Source of the DNA: Pseudomonadota bacterium
GTDB taxonomy: Bacteria > Pseudomonadota > Alphaproteobacteria > Rhizobiales > Xanthobacteraceae
Direction of reading: 5' to 3'
Length of the DNA stretch: 17,362 nucleotides
NCBI GenBank assembly: GCA_023417665.1
Contig: JAEZFA010000041.1
Coordinates: 1 to 17,362, forward strand
Part shown: positions 8,173 to 15,911 of the stretch, piece by piece
How the letters are laid out: each line of letters starts with the position of its first letter
Position numbering within the stretch: position 1 is the first letter of the stretch
Notes under the pieces: model-generated
What the model saw: only the letters and a program-made list of their open reading frames with translations
Database searches by the model: none
Told to the model about the DNA's origin: nothing
Program-made: the position numbers and the translations under genes

Positions 8173-9147
8173 ATGAAAGCGGTACTTTGCGTGCGCCATG
8201 GCGGCCCGGAAGCACTTGAAATCAGGGACATTCCGGAGCCGGTCGCCGGCAAGGGCGAAGTGGTCGTGAAGGTCGCTGCGGCGTCGCTGAATTTCTTCGA
8301 TACCCTGATCATCCAGAACAAATATCAGTACAAGCCGGAACTGCCGTTCAGTCCCTGCGCCGAGTTTTCCGGAACCGTGGATTCGGTGGGCGAGGGTGTC
8401 AGCGACTTCAAGCCGGGCGATCGCGTCTGCGGAAATCTGCCGACGGGTGCCGCACGCGAGAAGATCGTCGTGCCGTCGCGTGCGCTCATCCATGTTCCGC
8501 AGGGACTGGAGCTCGAGAAGGCGGCCGGTCTCATCATCACCTATGGCACCACGATTCACGCGCTGAAGGATCGCGCGAAACTTAAAGCCGGGGAAACGCT
8601 CGCGGTGCTCGGCGCGTCCGGCGGCGTCGGTCTTGCCGCGATCGAACTCGGCAAGGTGATGGGCGCGCGCGTGATTGCCGCGGCATCCTCGGCGGAGAAG
8701 CTGGAATTTGCGAAGCAGCACGGCGCCGACGAGATCATCGACTATTCCAAGGAAGACCTGAAGGAGCGGCTGAAGGAGCTGACCGCCGGCAAGGGCGTCA
8801 ATGTGATCTACGATCCCGTCGGCGGGCCTTATGCCGAACCGGCGCTGCGTTCGATCGCCTGGGAGGGCCGCTATCTCGTGATCGGATTTGCCGCGGGCGA
8901 GATTCCGAAAATTCCGCTCAACCTCGCGCTTCTCAAGGGCTGCGATATCGTCGGCGTGTTCTGGGGCGACTATGCGCGGCGCAATCCCGCGGCGAACCAG
9001 AAGCATCTCGAGGAGATCATGAAGTTAGCCGCCGAGGGCAAGCTGTCGGCGCATCTCGACGCGCGCTACAAATTCGACAATGCGGTCGAGGCCTTCCACG
9101 CGATCGCGCAGCGGAAGGTCAAGGGCAAGATCGTGCTGGTGCCGTAA
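8173..9147 (+). CDS. NADPH:quinone oxidoreductase-like zinc-less MDR family enzyme
   Basis: A 324-residue medium-chain dehydrogenase/reductase. Seen: N-terminal GroES-like domain (about 1-120) with ASLNFFDTLIIQ and FSPCAEFSGTVDSVGEGV, then a Rossmann domain with the nucleotide motif VLGASGGVG (145-153), and the C-terminal YDPVGG (213-218) and GKIVLVP ending. The catalytic-zinc ligands of alcohol dehydrogenases are absent, as in QOR/crotonyl-CoA-reductase-like members, so it probably reduces quinones or enals with NADPH. The exact substrate cannot be assigned. ATG 8173 has GGAG 7 nt upstream. It is a single-gene plus-strand unit, divergent from the IalB-like gene (186-bp gap) and ending 1 bp from the convergent DUF1232 stop. 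Confidence 0.92.
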   Translation: MKAVLCVRHGGPEALEIRDIPEPVAGKGEVVVKVAAASLNFFDTLIIQNKYQYKPELPFSPCAEFSGTVDSVGEGVSDFKPGDRVCGNLPTGAAREKIVVPSRALIHVPQGLELEKAAGLIITYGTTIHALKDRAKLKAGETLAVLGASGGVGLAAIELGKVMGARVIAAASSAEKLEFAKQHGADEIIDYSKEDLKERLKELTAGKGVNVIYDPVGGPYAEPALRSIAWEGRYLVIGFAAGEIPKIPLNLALLKGCDIVGVFWGDYARRNPAANQKHLEEIMKLAAEGKLSAHLDARYKFDNAVEAFHAIAQRKVKGKIVLVP

Positions 9148-9148
9148 A

Positions 9149-9529
9149 CTACGCCGCGGTGTTTGCCCGGATATCGTTCAGCGCCGCGTGCGCCGCCTCG
9201 CGATGCTCCGGCTTGATGTGCGACGCGATCAACTGAAACGTCGCCATCAGCACGGCGGCGTCATCGGTGAAGCCGAGCGCGGGCAGAAAATCCGGAACCA
9301 GATCGGCAGGCATCACGAAATAGGCGAGCGCGCCCATCAGCATGCCGCGCACGCGCAGCGGCGTGTCTCGATCCAGCGTGCAGTAGTAGGCGGCAAGCGC
9401 GTCTTCCGCGAAAGGAATCTTCGCGCCGACCGCCTTGAGCTTCGGCCAGAATTCGTCGCGGACGCGCGCGGCGTCTCCTTTGCGGTTGCGAAACCTGCCG
9501 AAAAAGCTGCCTGCCTGAAACCGGGCCAT
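9149..9529 (-). CDS. YkvA-like DUF1232 membrane-associated protein
   Basis: A 126-residue protein. The hallmark of the DUF1232/YkvA family is the segment YFVMPADLVPDFLPALGFTD (residues 70-89) followed by DAAVL, a short hydrophobic hairpin around a Pro/Asp-rich turn. The N terminus is basic and soluble. The ATG at 9529 has a strong AGGAG 6 nt upstream; the frame's earlier start (9640) would run into thpR and is rejected. It is the last gene of a tesA-thpR-DUF1232 run, 40 bp after thpR. Function in the family is unknown. Confidence 0.9.
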   Translation of the reverse strand: MARFQAGSFFGRFRNRKGDAARVRDEFWPKLKAVGAKIPFAEDALAAYYCTLDRDTPLRVRGMLMGALAYFVMPADLVPDFLPALGFTDDAAVLMATFQLIASHIKPEHREAAHAALNDIRANTAA

Positions 9530-9569
9530 GCCTGCTCCTCTTTGCGGCGGAACCGCCGCCACAACCAGA

Positions 9570-10142
9570 TTACATGGCGCGGGCGTAGCGGGATTCAAGT
9601 CCGGCGCGGCCCCGCAGCGGATATTCGGCCTCCACGACATAGGGGCCGCCGCCTTGCGACGCGCGCGACGAATAAAGCACGAAGCGCGATACCGGGAAGC
9701 TCATGGCGGGGAAGCCGCCGCGGGTCGAAAGATAATCGGCGACTTCGAGCACCGAGGCATCGCGCAGCCGTGCCAGCGTGACATGCGGCGTGAAGCGGCG
9801 GCCTTCGGCCGGCAGGCCGATCCGCTGCATCATGCGCTCGTGCTCCGCCTGCAGTTCGACGAGCGCCGGCGAGGGCTGCACCGCGCCGAAAATCGCGCGC
9901 GGCTTTTTTCCGCCGAACTGGTCGAGGCCGGTCAGCGTCACGCTGAAGGACGGCCGCTCGACCAGATCGAACATGTCGGCAACTTCCCAGGCGGTGCGGT
10001 CGTCAATGTCGCCGATGAAGCGGAGCGTCAGGTGGTAATTTTCCGGGTCGATCCAGCGCGCACCGTGAATTCCGCCGCGCAGCAAAGAGAGCCTGAGGCC
10101 GATCTCTTTCGGCACTTCGATCGCAGTAAAAAGGCGCGGCAT
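9570..10142 (-). CDS. thpR: RNA 2',3'-cyclic phosphodiesterase (2'-5' RNA ligase family)
   Basis: A 190-residue 2H phosphoesterase of the ThpR/LigT family, which opens 2',3'-cyclic phosphate RNA ends and can reversibly join 2'-5' RNA ends in vitro. Seen: N-terminal RLFTAIEVP, the two catalytic HxT motifs HLTL (H37) and HVTL (H120), each in the usual context (YHLTLRFIG and FTPHVTLAR), and a C-terminal SRFVLYSSR strand. The ATG at 10142 lies 5 bp after the tesA stop, so the genes are co-transcribed. Family length matches (about 180-190). Confidence 0.94.
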   Translation of the reverse strand: MPRLFTAIEVPKEIGLRLSLLRGGIHGARWIDPENYHLTLRFIGDIDDRTAWEVADMFDLVERPSFSVTLTGLDQFGGKKPRAIFGAVQPSPALVELQAEHERMMQRIGLPAEGRRFTPHVTLARLRDASVLEVADYLSTRGGFPAMSFPVSRFVLYSSRASQGGGPYVVEAEYPLRGRAGLESRYARAM

Positions 10143-10147
10143 GATGA

Positions 10148-10864
10148 TTACCCGCGGCGTTTTTTGACTCGCTCGATCAGCGATTCGACAGAAGGCAGTA
10201 TACGCTCAACCACGAGAGATACACCCTTCGCGGTGGGATGAATTCCGTCGCTGAGATTCAGTCCGCGCTCGCCGGCGACGCCGTCTAGGAAGAACGGATA
10301 AATCAGGATGTCATGTTCCTTCGCCAGACTGGCGTAGATCGCGTCGAACTTTGCGGCATAGTCCGCCCCCAAATTGGGCGCGGCACGCATGCCGCCGAGC
10401 AAAACATCGATCTTGCGGGCCTTCAGGCGCCGGATCATGGCGTCGAGGTTCTTCTGCGCGAGCTCCGGCGCCATGCCGCGGAGCATGTCGTTGGCGCCGA
10501 GCACGAGGATCACCGCGTCCGTGCCGTCGGGGATCGACCAGTCGAGCCGGGCAAGGCCGCCGGCCGTGGTATCGCCGGAAACGCCGGCATTGACGATCTC
10601 GACTGCAACGCCGCGCTTCTTCAGCGCAGTCTCAAGCTGCGCCGGAAACGCTTCCTCGGCGCGCAGCCCGAACCCCGCCGTCAGGCTGTCGCCGAACGCG
10701 ACGATCCTGACCGGCTGGGCCAGTGCAGGCGCGAGCGGGAGCGCCAGCAAGAAAGCCACAATGAGGGCGCCATAAAAGCGGACACCTTTTCGCTTTTCCG
10801 GGCTGCCGTTATTGGTGGCCGAACGGTCGGCGCGCCGATCGCGCCGGAGTATCAGAGACCGCAT
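10148..10864 (-). CDS. tesA: TesA-like GDSL arylesterase/lysophospholipase, exported
   Basis: A 238-residue SGNH hydrolase. Seen: a hydrophobic signal segment (YGALIVAFLLALPLAPALA, about 31-49) after an unusually long, Arg-rich N-region of about 30 residues, then block I AFGDSLTAG (S60), block II GVSGDTT (G97), block III GAND (N125) and block V DGIHP (D207, H209). This is the full catalytic set of TesA, a periplasmic esterase/thioesterase/lysophospholipase L1. ATG 10864 is supported by GGAG exactly 6 nt upstream, which lies within the first codons of the opposite ABC gene. There is no ATG or GTG closer to the signal peptide in frame. Divergent pairing with YbbA/YbbP genes also occurs in E. 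coli. Confidence 0.92.
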   Translation of the reverse strand: MRSLILRRDRRADRSATNNGSPEKRKGVRFYGALIVAFLLALPLAPALAQPVRIVAFGDSLTAGFGLRAEEAFPAQLETALKKRGVAVEIVNAGVSGDTTAGGLARLDWSIPDGTDAVILVLGANDMLRGMAPELAQKNLDAMIRRLKARKIDVLLGGMRAAPNLGADYAAKFDAIYASLAKEHDILIYPFFLDGVAGERGLNLSDGIHPTAKGVSLVVERILPSVESLIERVKKRRG

Positions 10865-11582
10865 GAATATCTCCACGCCTATAACGGCAAACGCGCAGCC
10901 CGCAATTCGGCTTACCGATGTCGATCTCAAGCTCGGCTCCGGGGCGGCGCGCGTACATATCCTGAAGAAAGTGTCGCTCCAAATTGGCCAAGGTGAGGCG
11001 GTCGCGCTGATCGGCCCTTCCGGCTCCGGCAAGTCCACGCTCCTGATGGTGATGGCGGGACTGGAGCGTGCCGGCGCGGGCTCCGTAGAAGTTGCGGGGC
11101 AGGAGCTGACGAAGCTCAACGAGGACCAGCTCGCGAGATTTCGCGGCAATCACGTCGGCATCGTGTTTCAGTCGTTCCACCTGATCCCCACCATGACGGC
11201 GATCGAGAATGTCGCAGTGCCGCTCGAGCTTGCCGGCCGCGCGGATGCCTTCGCGCGGGCGCAGCGCGAGCTTGAGGGCGTGGGCCTGGGCGGACGCCTG
11301 CATCACTACCCGGCGCAACTCTCGGGCGGCGAGCAGCAACGCGTGGCGCTCGCCCGCGCGCTCGCGCCGGAGCCTTCGATCATTTTCGCCGACGAGCCGA
11401 CCGGCAATCTCGACGAGAAGACCGGCCGCGAGATCATGGATCTGCTGTTTTCGAAACAGGCCGAGAAAGGCGCCACGCTGGTCGTGGTGACGCATGATCT
11501 CAATCTCGGCAATCGTTGCGATCGCCTGATCCGCATGCGCTCGGGCGAAGCGCAGGCCGAGCAGCCGAAGGCCCGCGCATGA
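10863..11582 (+). CDS. ABC transporter ATP-binding protein, YbbA/LolD-like
   Basis: A 239-residue ATPase of the MacB/LolD/YbbA group that powers type VII ABC mechanotransmission systems. Seen: Walker A GPSGSGKST (51-59), Q-loop Q103, signature LSGGEQQRV (153-161), Walker B IIFADEPTGNLD (173-184) and H-loop histidine H211 (VVTHD). The only ATG in the start region is 10863; TTG 10812 and GTG 10815 are possible upstream starts lying inside tesA. The ribosome site for 10863 is poor (GGAG 13 nt away, AGAGA closer). The ATG shares a CATG with tesA's start on the other strand. The stop overlaps the permease start as ATGA. Confidence 0.95.
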   Translation: MNISTPITANAQPAIRLTDVDLKLGSGAARVHILKKVSLQIGQGEAVALIGPSGSGKSTLLMVMAGLERAGAGSVEVAGQELTKLNEDQLARFRGNHVGIVFQSFHLIPTMTAIENVAVPLELAGRADAFARAQRELEGVGLGGRLHHYPAQLSGGEQQRVALARALAPEPSIIFADEPTGNLDEKTGREIMDLLFSKQAEKGATLVVVTHDLNLGNRCDRLIRMRSGEAQAEQPKARA

Positions 11583-14149
11583 GCGTGGCTTCCGCGCCTT
11601 TGCCGGCGAGCCGTGCCGGTTTCGCTACGGCGTGGCGCATTGCGCTGCGCGAGTTGCGCGGCGGCGTGCGCGGCTTCGGCGTTTTTCTTGCGTGTCTCGC
11701 AATCGGCGTCACGGCGATCGCAGGCGTCGGCTCGTTTGCGCGCGCGCTCTCCGACGGCATGTTGCGGGAAGGCTCGCGTATTCTCGGCGGCGACATCGCC
11801 TTCTCGCTCATTCATCGGCAGACCAGTCCGGCGGAAATGGATTTTCTGAAATCGCGCGGCGCGGTTTCGGAAGTCGGCACCATGCGCGCGATGACGCGCG
11901 CCGCGAGCGGTGCCGCCACGCTTGTCGAACTGAAGGCGGTTGACGGCGCCTATCCGCTCACCGGCAATATCGAACTCGAGCCCAAGGTATCGCTGGCGCG
12001 GGCCTTGCAGAAAGTCGGCAATCGCTACGGCGCGGTGGCGGAGCGCACGATGCTTCTGCGGCTCGGCATCACGCCGGGCGTCGAAATCAAGATCGGAGAC
12101 GCGACCTTCCTGATCACCGGCGTGATCGAAAGCGAACCGGACCGGGTTGGAACCGGCGTCGGCTTTGGGCCGCGCCTCATCATTTCGCAGGAAGCGTTGA
12201 AGGCCACCAATCTCCTGCAGCCGGGAAGTCTGGTGCGCTGGAGCTACCGGGTCCGGCTGCTCGATTCGAGCGATTCATCGCTCGCCACCACCCAGCAACA
12301 GGCGCGCGAACTCTTTCCGAACGCCGGCTGGGAAATCCGCACGCGCGCAAGCGCCTCGCCGCAGCTGGAGCGCAACGTGCGGCGGCTCGCGGAATTTCTG
12401 ACGCTGGTCGGCCTTACCGCGCTGCTCGTCGGCGGCGTCGGGGTTGCCAACGCGGTGATGCATTACCTTGAGCGCAAACGCGCCGACATCGCGACCTTCA
12501 AGGCGGTCGGCGCATCCGGCGCCACCGTGTTCTCGATCTATCTCGCGCAGATCGGAATGATCGCGATTGCCGGCATTGCGCTCGGCGTGATTGCGGGCAC
12601 CGCGCTTCCCTTCGCGATTCCGGCGTTGTTCGGAAAATACATTCCGTTGCCGCTTGCGCCGGGCGTCCATGCGGACGTGATCGCGCTCGCGGCGGCTTTC
12701 GGAATTCTGGTCGCGCTTGCTTTCGCATTGTGGCCGCTCGGCCGCGCGCACGACGTGCCGGTTTCGGCGCTGTTTCGCGACAGCGTCGAAACGCAGCGCA
12801 GCCTGCCACGGCGGCGCTATATCGCGATGGTCGTGCTCGCCGTCGTGGCACTTGCCGCGCTCGCGTTTCTGGTCGCGGAGAGCCGGCGCATCGCGCTGAT
12901 CTACATCGTCGCTGCCGCCGCGATCTTTCTGGTGCTGCGGGTGCTTGCGATTGCACTGATGGCGCTTGCGGCGCGGCTGCCGCGGCCGCGCTCCACCGCG
13001 TTGCGGCTTGCGCTCGCCAATATCCATCGCCCCGGCGCGCTGACACCTTCGGTCGTGCTTTCGCTGGGCCTCGGCCTGTCGCTGCTGGTCACGCTCACGC
13101 TGATCGACGGCAATCTCCGCCGGCAATTGACGCAGGCGCTGCCGCAAAGCGCGCCGAGCTTTTTCTTCGTCGACGTGCCGTCCGGCGATGTCGAGCGCTT
13201 CAACGCTTTCGTCAAACAGCACGGCGGCACGGGTGAACTGTCCGAGGTGCCGATGCTGCGCGGCCGAATCCTGCGGGTGAAGGACGTGCCGGCCGATCAG
13301 GTTCGGGTCGATCCGGAACAGGCCTGGGTGCTGCAGTCCGATCGCGGCATCACCTTCACCGAAACCTTTCCCGAAGGCTCGACGCTGGTTTCGGGGCAAT
13401 GGTGGCCCAAGGACTATTCCGGCCCGCCGCTGGTGTCATTCGAGAAGCGTGCCGCCGACGGGCTCGGCCTGAAAGTCGGCGACAAGGTTTCGGTCAATGT
13501 GCTCGGCCGCACCATCGAGGCGACGATTGCGAACCTGCGCACGGTCGAATGGGAAAGCCTCGGCATCAATTTCGTCATGCTGTTCTCGCCGAACACGTTT
13601 CGCGGCGCGCCGCATACGATTCTCGCGACGCTGACCTATCCGGACGGCGGCGACCAGAAGCGCGAGATCGAGCTGCAGCGTCTTGTCGCGAACGAGTTTC
13701 CCGCCGTGACCACCGTGCGCGTGAAGGAAGCCTTGCAGACCATCAATGCGCTGGTCGCTGATATTGCGGTCGCGGTGCGCGGCGCGAGTTCGGTGACGCT
13801 GCTGGCGAGCATTCTGGTGCTGGCGGGCGCGCTTGCCGCCGGTCATCACAGCCGGGTCTATGACGCGGTCATCCTGAAGACGCTCGGCGCGACGCGCGGC
13901 CGGCTTCTCATCGCCTATGGTGCGGAATACGCGATCCTCGGACTGGCGACCGCGATCTTTGCGACGGGGGCGGGGGCGGTCGCGGCCTGGTTCGTGGTTG
14001 AGAATGTCATGAACTTCAGTTTCCAGTTCGAGCCGGCGGCGGCCGGGACCGCGGCTCTTACGGCGGTAGTTCTGACGGTGGCGCTCGGGCTGATCGGCAC
14101 CTGGCGGGCGCTCGGCCAGAAACCTGCACCGGTTTTGCGCAATCTTTAA
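11579..14149 (+). CDS. YbbP-like ABC transporter permease with two FtsX domains
   Basis: An 856-residue inner-membrane protein, close to the size of E. coli YbbP. Seen: an N-terminal helix (about 33-53), a large periplasmic region (about 54-270), a first FtsX domain with helices near 274-294, 325-350 and 368-388, a central block of helices (about 415-433, 437-465, 492-510), a second periplasmic region (about 520-730) and a second FtsX domain with helices near 735-757, 780-805 and 822-842. ERKRADIATFKAVGAS and AVILKTLGATRGR are the paired coupling-helix regions of the two halves. Its ATG overlaps the ATPase stop, so the pair is coupled. Substrate unknown; in this family lipid or lipoprotein handling is suspected, and adjacency to a lysophospholipase supports an envelope-lipid role only as inference. 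Confidence 0.94.
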   Translation: MSVASAPLPASRAGFATAWRIALRELRGGVRGFGVFLACLAIGVTAIAGVGSFARALSDGMLREGSRILGGDIAFSLIHRQTSPAEMDFLKSRGAVSEVGTMRAMTRAASGAATLVELKAVDGAYPLTGNIELEPKVSLARALQKVGNRYGAVAERTMLLRLGITPGVEIKIGDATFLITGVIESEPDRVGTGVGFGPRLIISQEALKATNLLQPGSLVRWSYRVRLLDSSDSSLATTQQQARELFPNAGWEIRTRASASPQLERNVRRLAEFLTLVGLTALLVGGVGVANAVMHYLERKRADIATFKAVGASGATVFSIYLAQIGMIAIAGIALGVIAGTALPFAIPALFGKYIPLPLAPGVHADVIALAAAFGILVALAFALWPLGRAHDVPVSALFRDSVETQRSLPRRRYIAMVVLAVVALAALAFLVAESRRIALIYIVAAAAIFLVLRVLAIALMALAARLPRPRSTALRLALANIHRPGALTPSVVLSLGLGLSLLVTLTLIDGNLRRQLTQALPQSAPSFFFVDVPSGDVERFNAFVKQHGGTGELSEVPMLRGRILRVKDVPADQVRVDPEQAWVLQSDRGITFTETFPEGSTLVSGQWWPKDYSGPPLVSFEKRAADGLGLKVGDKVSVNVLGRTIEATIANLRTVEWESLGINFVMLFSPNTFRGAPHTILATLTYPDGGDQKREIELQRLVANEFPAVTTVRVKEALQTINALVADIAVAVRGASSVTLLASILVLAGALAAGHHSRVYDAVILKTLGATRGRLLIAYGAEYAILGLATAIFATGAGAVAAWFVVENVMNFSFQFEPAAAGTAALTAVVLTVALGLIGTWRALGQKPAPVLRNL

Positions 14150-14205
14150 AATTTGCAGCATTTGCAAGCGCTTCAAGTGGTCACACAAGGTTGACGGAAA
14201 TTCAC

Positions 14206-14234
14206 TTGCAGCGAAATTTGGCGCACACCATATT
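14206..14234 (+). promoter_or_regulatory. Weak candidate promoter upstream of the BI-1 family gene
   Basis: TTGCAG is followed after 17 nt by CATATT, giving 3 of 6 and 4 of 6 matches to sigma-70 boxes. A better -35-like TTGACG occurs at 14191-14196 but has no convincing -10 at the right distance. The 182-bp AT-richer gap between the permease and this gene must hold its promoter, but the exact site is uncertain. Confidence 0.25.
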
Positions 14235-14331
14235 CGTAGCGGATTCAGGACAGGCGCTGGAAACTACACATTCTTTCCGGCGTTCGATGTCCTGCCACGA
14301 GGGAGCTTCCTTTAGGGAGAAAGGGACCACG

Positions 14332-15105
14332 ATGTCCGACCTGAACACCAATCCTGCGACCCGCTACGGCGGCGTCACCCGCACTGCGGCGGAGATCGAC
14401 CAAGGTCTTCGCTCCTACATGCTGGGTGTCTACAACTACATGGCGATCGGCCTTGCGATCACCGGTCTGTTCGCGCTCGGCATCTACATGCTGTCGATCT
14501 CGGATGTGCCGACGCAGTACCAGATCCGCGGCGGCCTCTATCTCACGCAGCTCGGCTATACGCTGTTCGTCAGCCCGCTGAAGTGGGTGGTGATCCTCGC
14601 GCCGCTCGCGATGGTCTTCTTCCTCAGCTTCCGCGTCGACAAGATGAGCGTTGGCGCGGCACAGCTGACGTTCTGGGCCTATGCGGCGCTGGTCGGCGTA
14701 TCGCTCGCCGTGCTCCTGATGGTCTATACGCACACCTCGATCGCCCGCGTGTTCTTCATCACCGCGGCCTCGTTCGGTGCGCTCAGCCTCTGGGGCTACA
14801 CCACCAAGCGCGATCTGTCGGGCTGGGGCTCGTTCCTCTTCATCGGCCTGATCGGCATCATCCTCGCGTCGCTGGTCAATATCTGGCTCGCCTCGTCGAT
14901 GATGCAGTGGATCATCTCCTGCGTCGGCGTGCTCGTGTTCGCGGGCCTCACCGCCTACGACACGCAGCAGATCAAGGAAATGTACGACGTCAACGACGAC
15001 GGCACGGTCGCGGGCAAGAAGTCGATCATGGGCGCGCTGCGCCTCTACCTCGACTTCCTCAACCTGTTCCTGATGCTGTTGCAGCTGTTCGGCAACCGCG
15101 AATAA
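14332..15105 (+). CDS. Bax inhibitor-1/YccA family membrane protein
   Basis: A 257-residue integral membrane protein of the TMBIM (BI-1/YccA/YbhL) family, whose studied members act as pH-sensitive Ca2+ leak channels (BsYetJ) or modulate FtsH (YccA). Seen: polar N terminus (1-30), about seven hydrophobic segments (roughly 33-54, 84-100, 110-131, 137-155, 167-185, 192-208, 234-254), and the family motif LTAYDTQQIK (206-215) with the conserved aspartate D210. ATG 14332 is preceded by GGG-rich purines 7-8 nt upstream; the earlier ATG at 14191 would add a non-family leader. It stands alone on the plus strand and is followed by an intrinsic terminator. Confidence 0.94.
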   Translation: MSDLNTNPATRYGGVTRTAAEIDQGLRSYMLGVYNYMAIGLAITGLFALGIYMLSISDVPTQYQIRGGLYLTQLGYTLFVSPLKWVVILAPLAMVFFLSFRVDKMSVGAAQLTFWAYAALVGVSLAVLLMVYTHTSIARVFFITAASFGALSLWGYTTKRDLSGWGSFLFIGLIGIILASLVNIWLASSMMQWIISCVGVLVFAGLTAYDTQQIKEMYDVNDDGTVAGKKSIMGALRLYLDFLNLFLMLLQLFGNRE

Positions 15106-15131
15106 GCGGCAGACGTCAGCTACAGAATGCG

Positions 15132-15158
15132 AAGGCCCGGCTCACCGCCGGGCCTTTT
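15132..15158 (+). terminator. Intrinsic terminator of the BI-1 family gene
   Basis: A 9-bp perfect stem, AAGGCCCGG with CCGGGCCTT, surrounds a 7-nt loop and ends in TTTT, 26 bp after the BI-1 stop codon. The arms are also palindromic for the minus strand, so it may partly stop the convergent DUF2794 transcript, whose stop codon is at 15170. Confidence 0.8.
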
Positions 15159-15169
15159 GCTTTGCGGGC

Positions 15170-15532
15170 CTAGTTCACGACGCTCAAGCGCTTGTCGATC
15201 ACCGAAAGCACGCGGCCGAGATCGTGGCCGCGTTTCAGTACGAATCCGGTGGAGTTCACCACCGCATAGGCGCCCTGCCTGCGGGCGAGCGCCGGATTCT
15301 TTTCGATGCGGTAGAGCGGCTGCTCGGAGGAGCGGCGGAAGATCGAGAACACCGCGCGGTCTTTCATGAAGGCGATTGCGTAGTCGCGCCATTCGCCGGC
15401 CGCGACCATGCGGCCGTAGAGATCGAGAATGCGCAGCAATTCGCGGCGGTCGAAGGTGGTTTCTTTCTGCACGGGGGCGGTGGTGCGATTCGCAGGCCGC
15501 CCCGGGAACGCTATCGGTTCGAGATCGCTCAA
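15170..15532 (-). CDS. DUF2794 domain-containing protein
   Basis: A 120-residue cytoplasmic protein of the DUF2794 family, as far as I know restricted to alphaproteobacteria, with no known function. Seen: a variable N terminus (1-26), then the conserved block FDRRELLRILDLYGRMVAAG (27-46), EWRDYAI and FMKDRAVFSIFRR (55-67), YRIEKNP, and VLKRGHDLGRVL. The start is a TTG at 15532; there is no in-frame ATG before the conserved block. A near-perfect AGGAGG lies 9 nt upstream and supports this TTG. The coding strand faces the BI-1 gene. Confidence 0.88.
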   Translation of the reverse strand: MSDLEPIAFPGRPANRTTAPVQKETTFDRRELLRILDLYGRMVAAGEWRDYAIAFMKDRAVFSIFRRSSEQPLYRIEKNPALARRQGAYAVVNSTGFVLKRGHDLGRVLSVIDKRLSVVN

Positions 15533-15911
15533 CGGCTGGCGCCTCCTGATCCTGGCAACGTGAAGTCCTGTCGCGTCGCCGTCATGATCGCGCCAGCCCG
15601 CAATTCGGGCAAGTTATTCTTTTGTGCCTGGAATCGCTCGGTTTTTTCTTTCCAGTTCCAAATGCAGAAATCATAAAGACGCCCAACTTCGGCCCCCCCG
15701 ACGCCAAAGCGCGACGCGAGATTCCCTCTCGTAGCCTCCGGGCCGGCTTCGAAAGAGATCCGGTCAATCCCAGCCCCCCAGCCCCCCGGGCTTTTTCGGG
15801 CCGGCCCATCTGGCTAGACCGCGTACGGTTCAAACCCCAAATTCAAAGGGCCTCTCCATTCGGGAGGCCCTTCTTTTTTGTCCGGCGGTGGTTGGCGTTC
15901 GGCTCGCGCAA
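15533..15911. other. Gene-free interval with a candidate plus-strand RNA unit
   Basis: This 379-bp interval separates two minus-strand genes and holds no convincing protein gene. It has the DUF2794 ribosome site, an AT-rich patch (about 15611-15682), long C-tracts (15692-15698 and paired AGCCCCCC units near 15769-15786, G-tracts on the minus strand), a 10-bp palindrome GGGCCGGCCC (15798-15807), and a small hairpin CGAGA/TCTCG near 15717-15731. On the plus strand TTTCCA (15649-15654), 17 nt, CATAAA (15672-15677) resemble promoter boxes (4 of 6 each), and a strong plus-strand terminator ends at 15879. Together they could bound an RNA of about 190-200 nt. I could not match it to tRNA, 4.5S, tmRNA or RNase P RNA. 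Confidence 0.4.
15846..15879 (+). terminator. Strong intrinsic terminator on the plus strand, with no plus-strand gene before it
   Basis: An 11-bp stem (AAGGGCCTCTC with GGGAGGCCCTT, one G-T pair) with a 5-nt loop is followed directly by CTTTTTTG. The U-tract is on the plus strand; the minus-strand reading has only TTTGAATTT after the stem, so it is a poorer terminator for the DUF1223 gene that ends at 15912. It implies a plus-strand transcript from within the preceding interval, or serves as a weak bidirectional stop. Confidence 0.75.

Noticed and set aside
14164..14177. AAGCGCTT palindrome with TTG/CAA flanks resembling a LacI-type operator
   Set aside because: Only the central 8 bp are symmetric; the flanks do not match as half-sites, and no LacI-family gene is near.
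15582..15833. 83-codon minus-strand frame ending in a CPNCG motif
   Set aside because: No supporting ribosome site or family likeness; composition follows the G-tracts. The short C-terminal CxxC is probably chance.
15798..15850. tRNA-like stretch (GGCTAGACCGC then GGTTCAAACCCC)
   Set aside because: The T-loop-like sequence lacks a paired stem, there is no anticodon arm between the pieces, and no acceptor stem can be formed.
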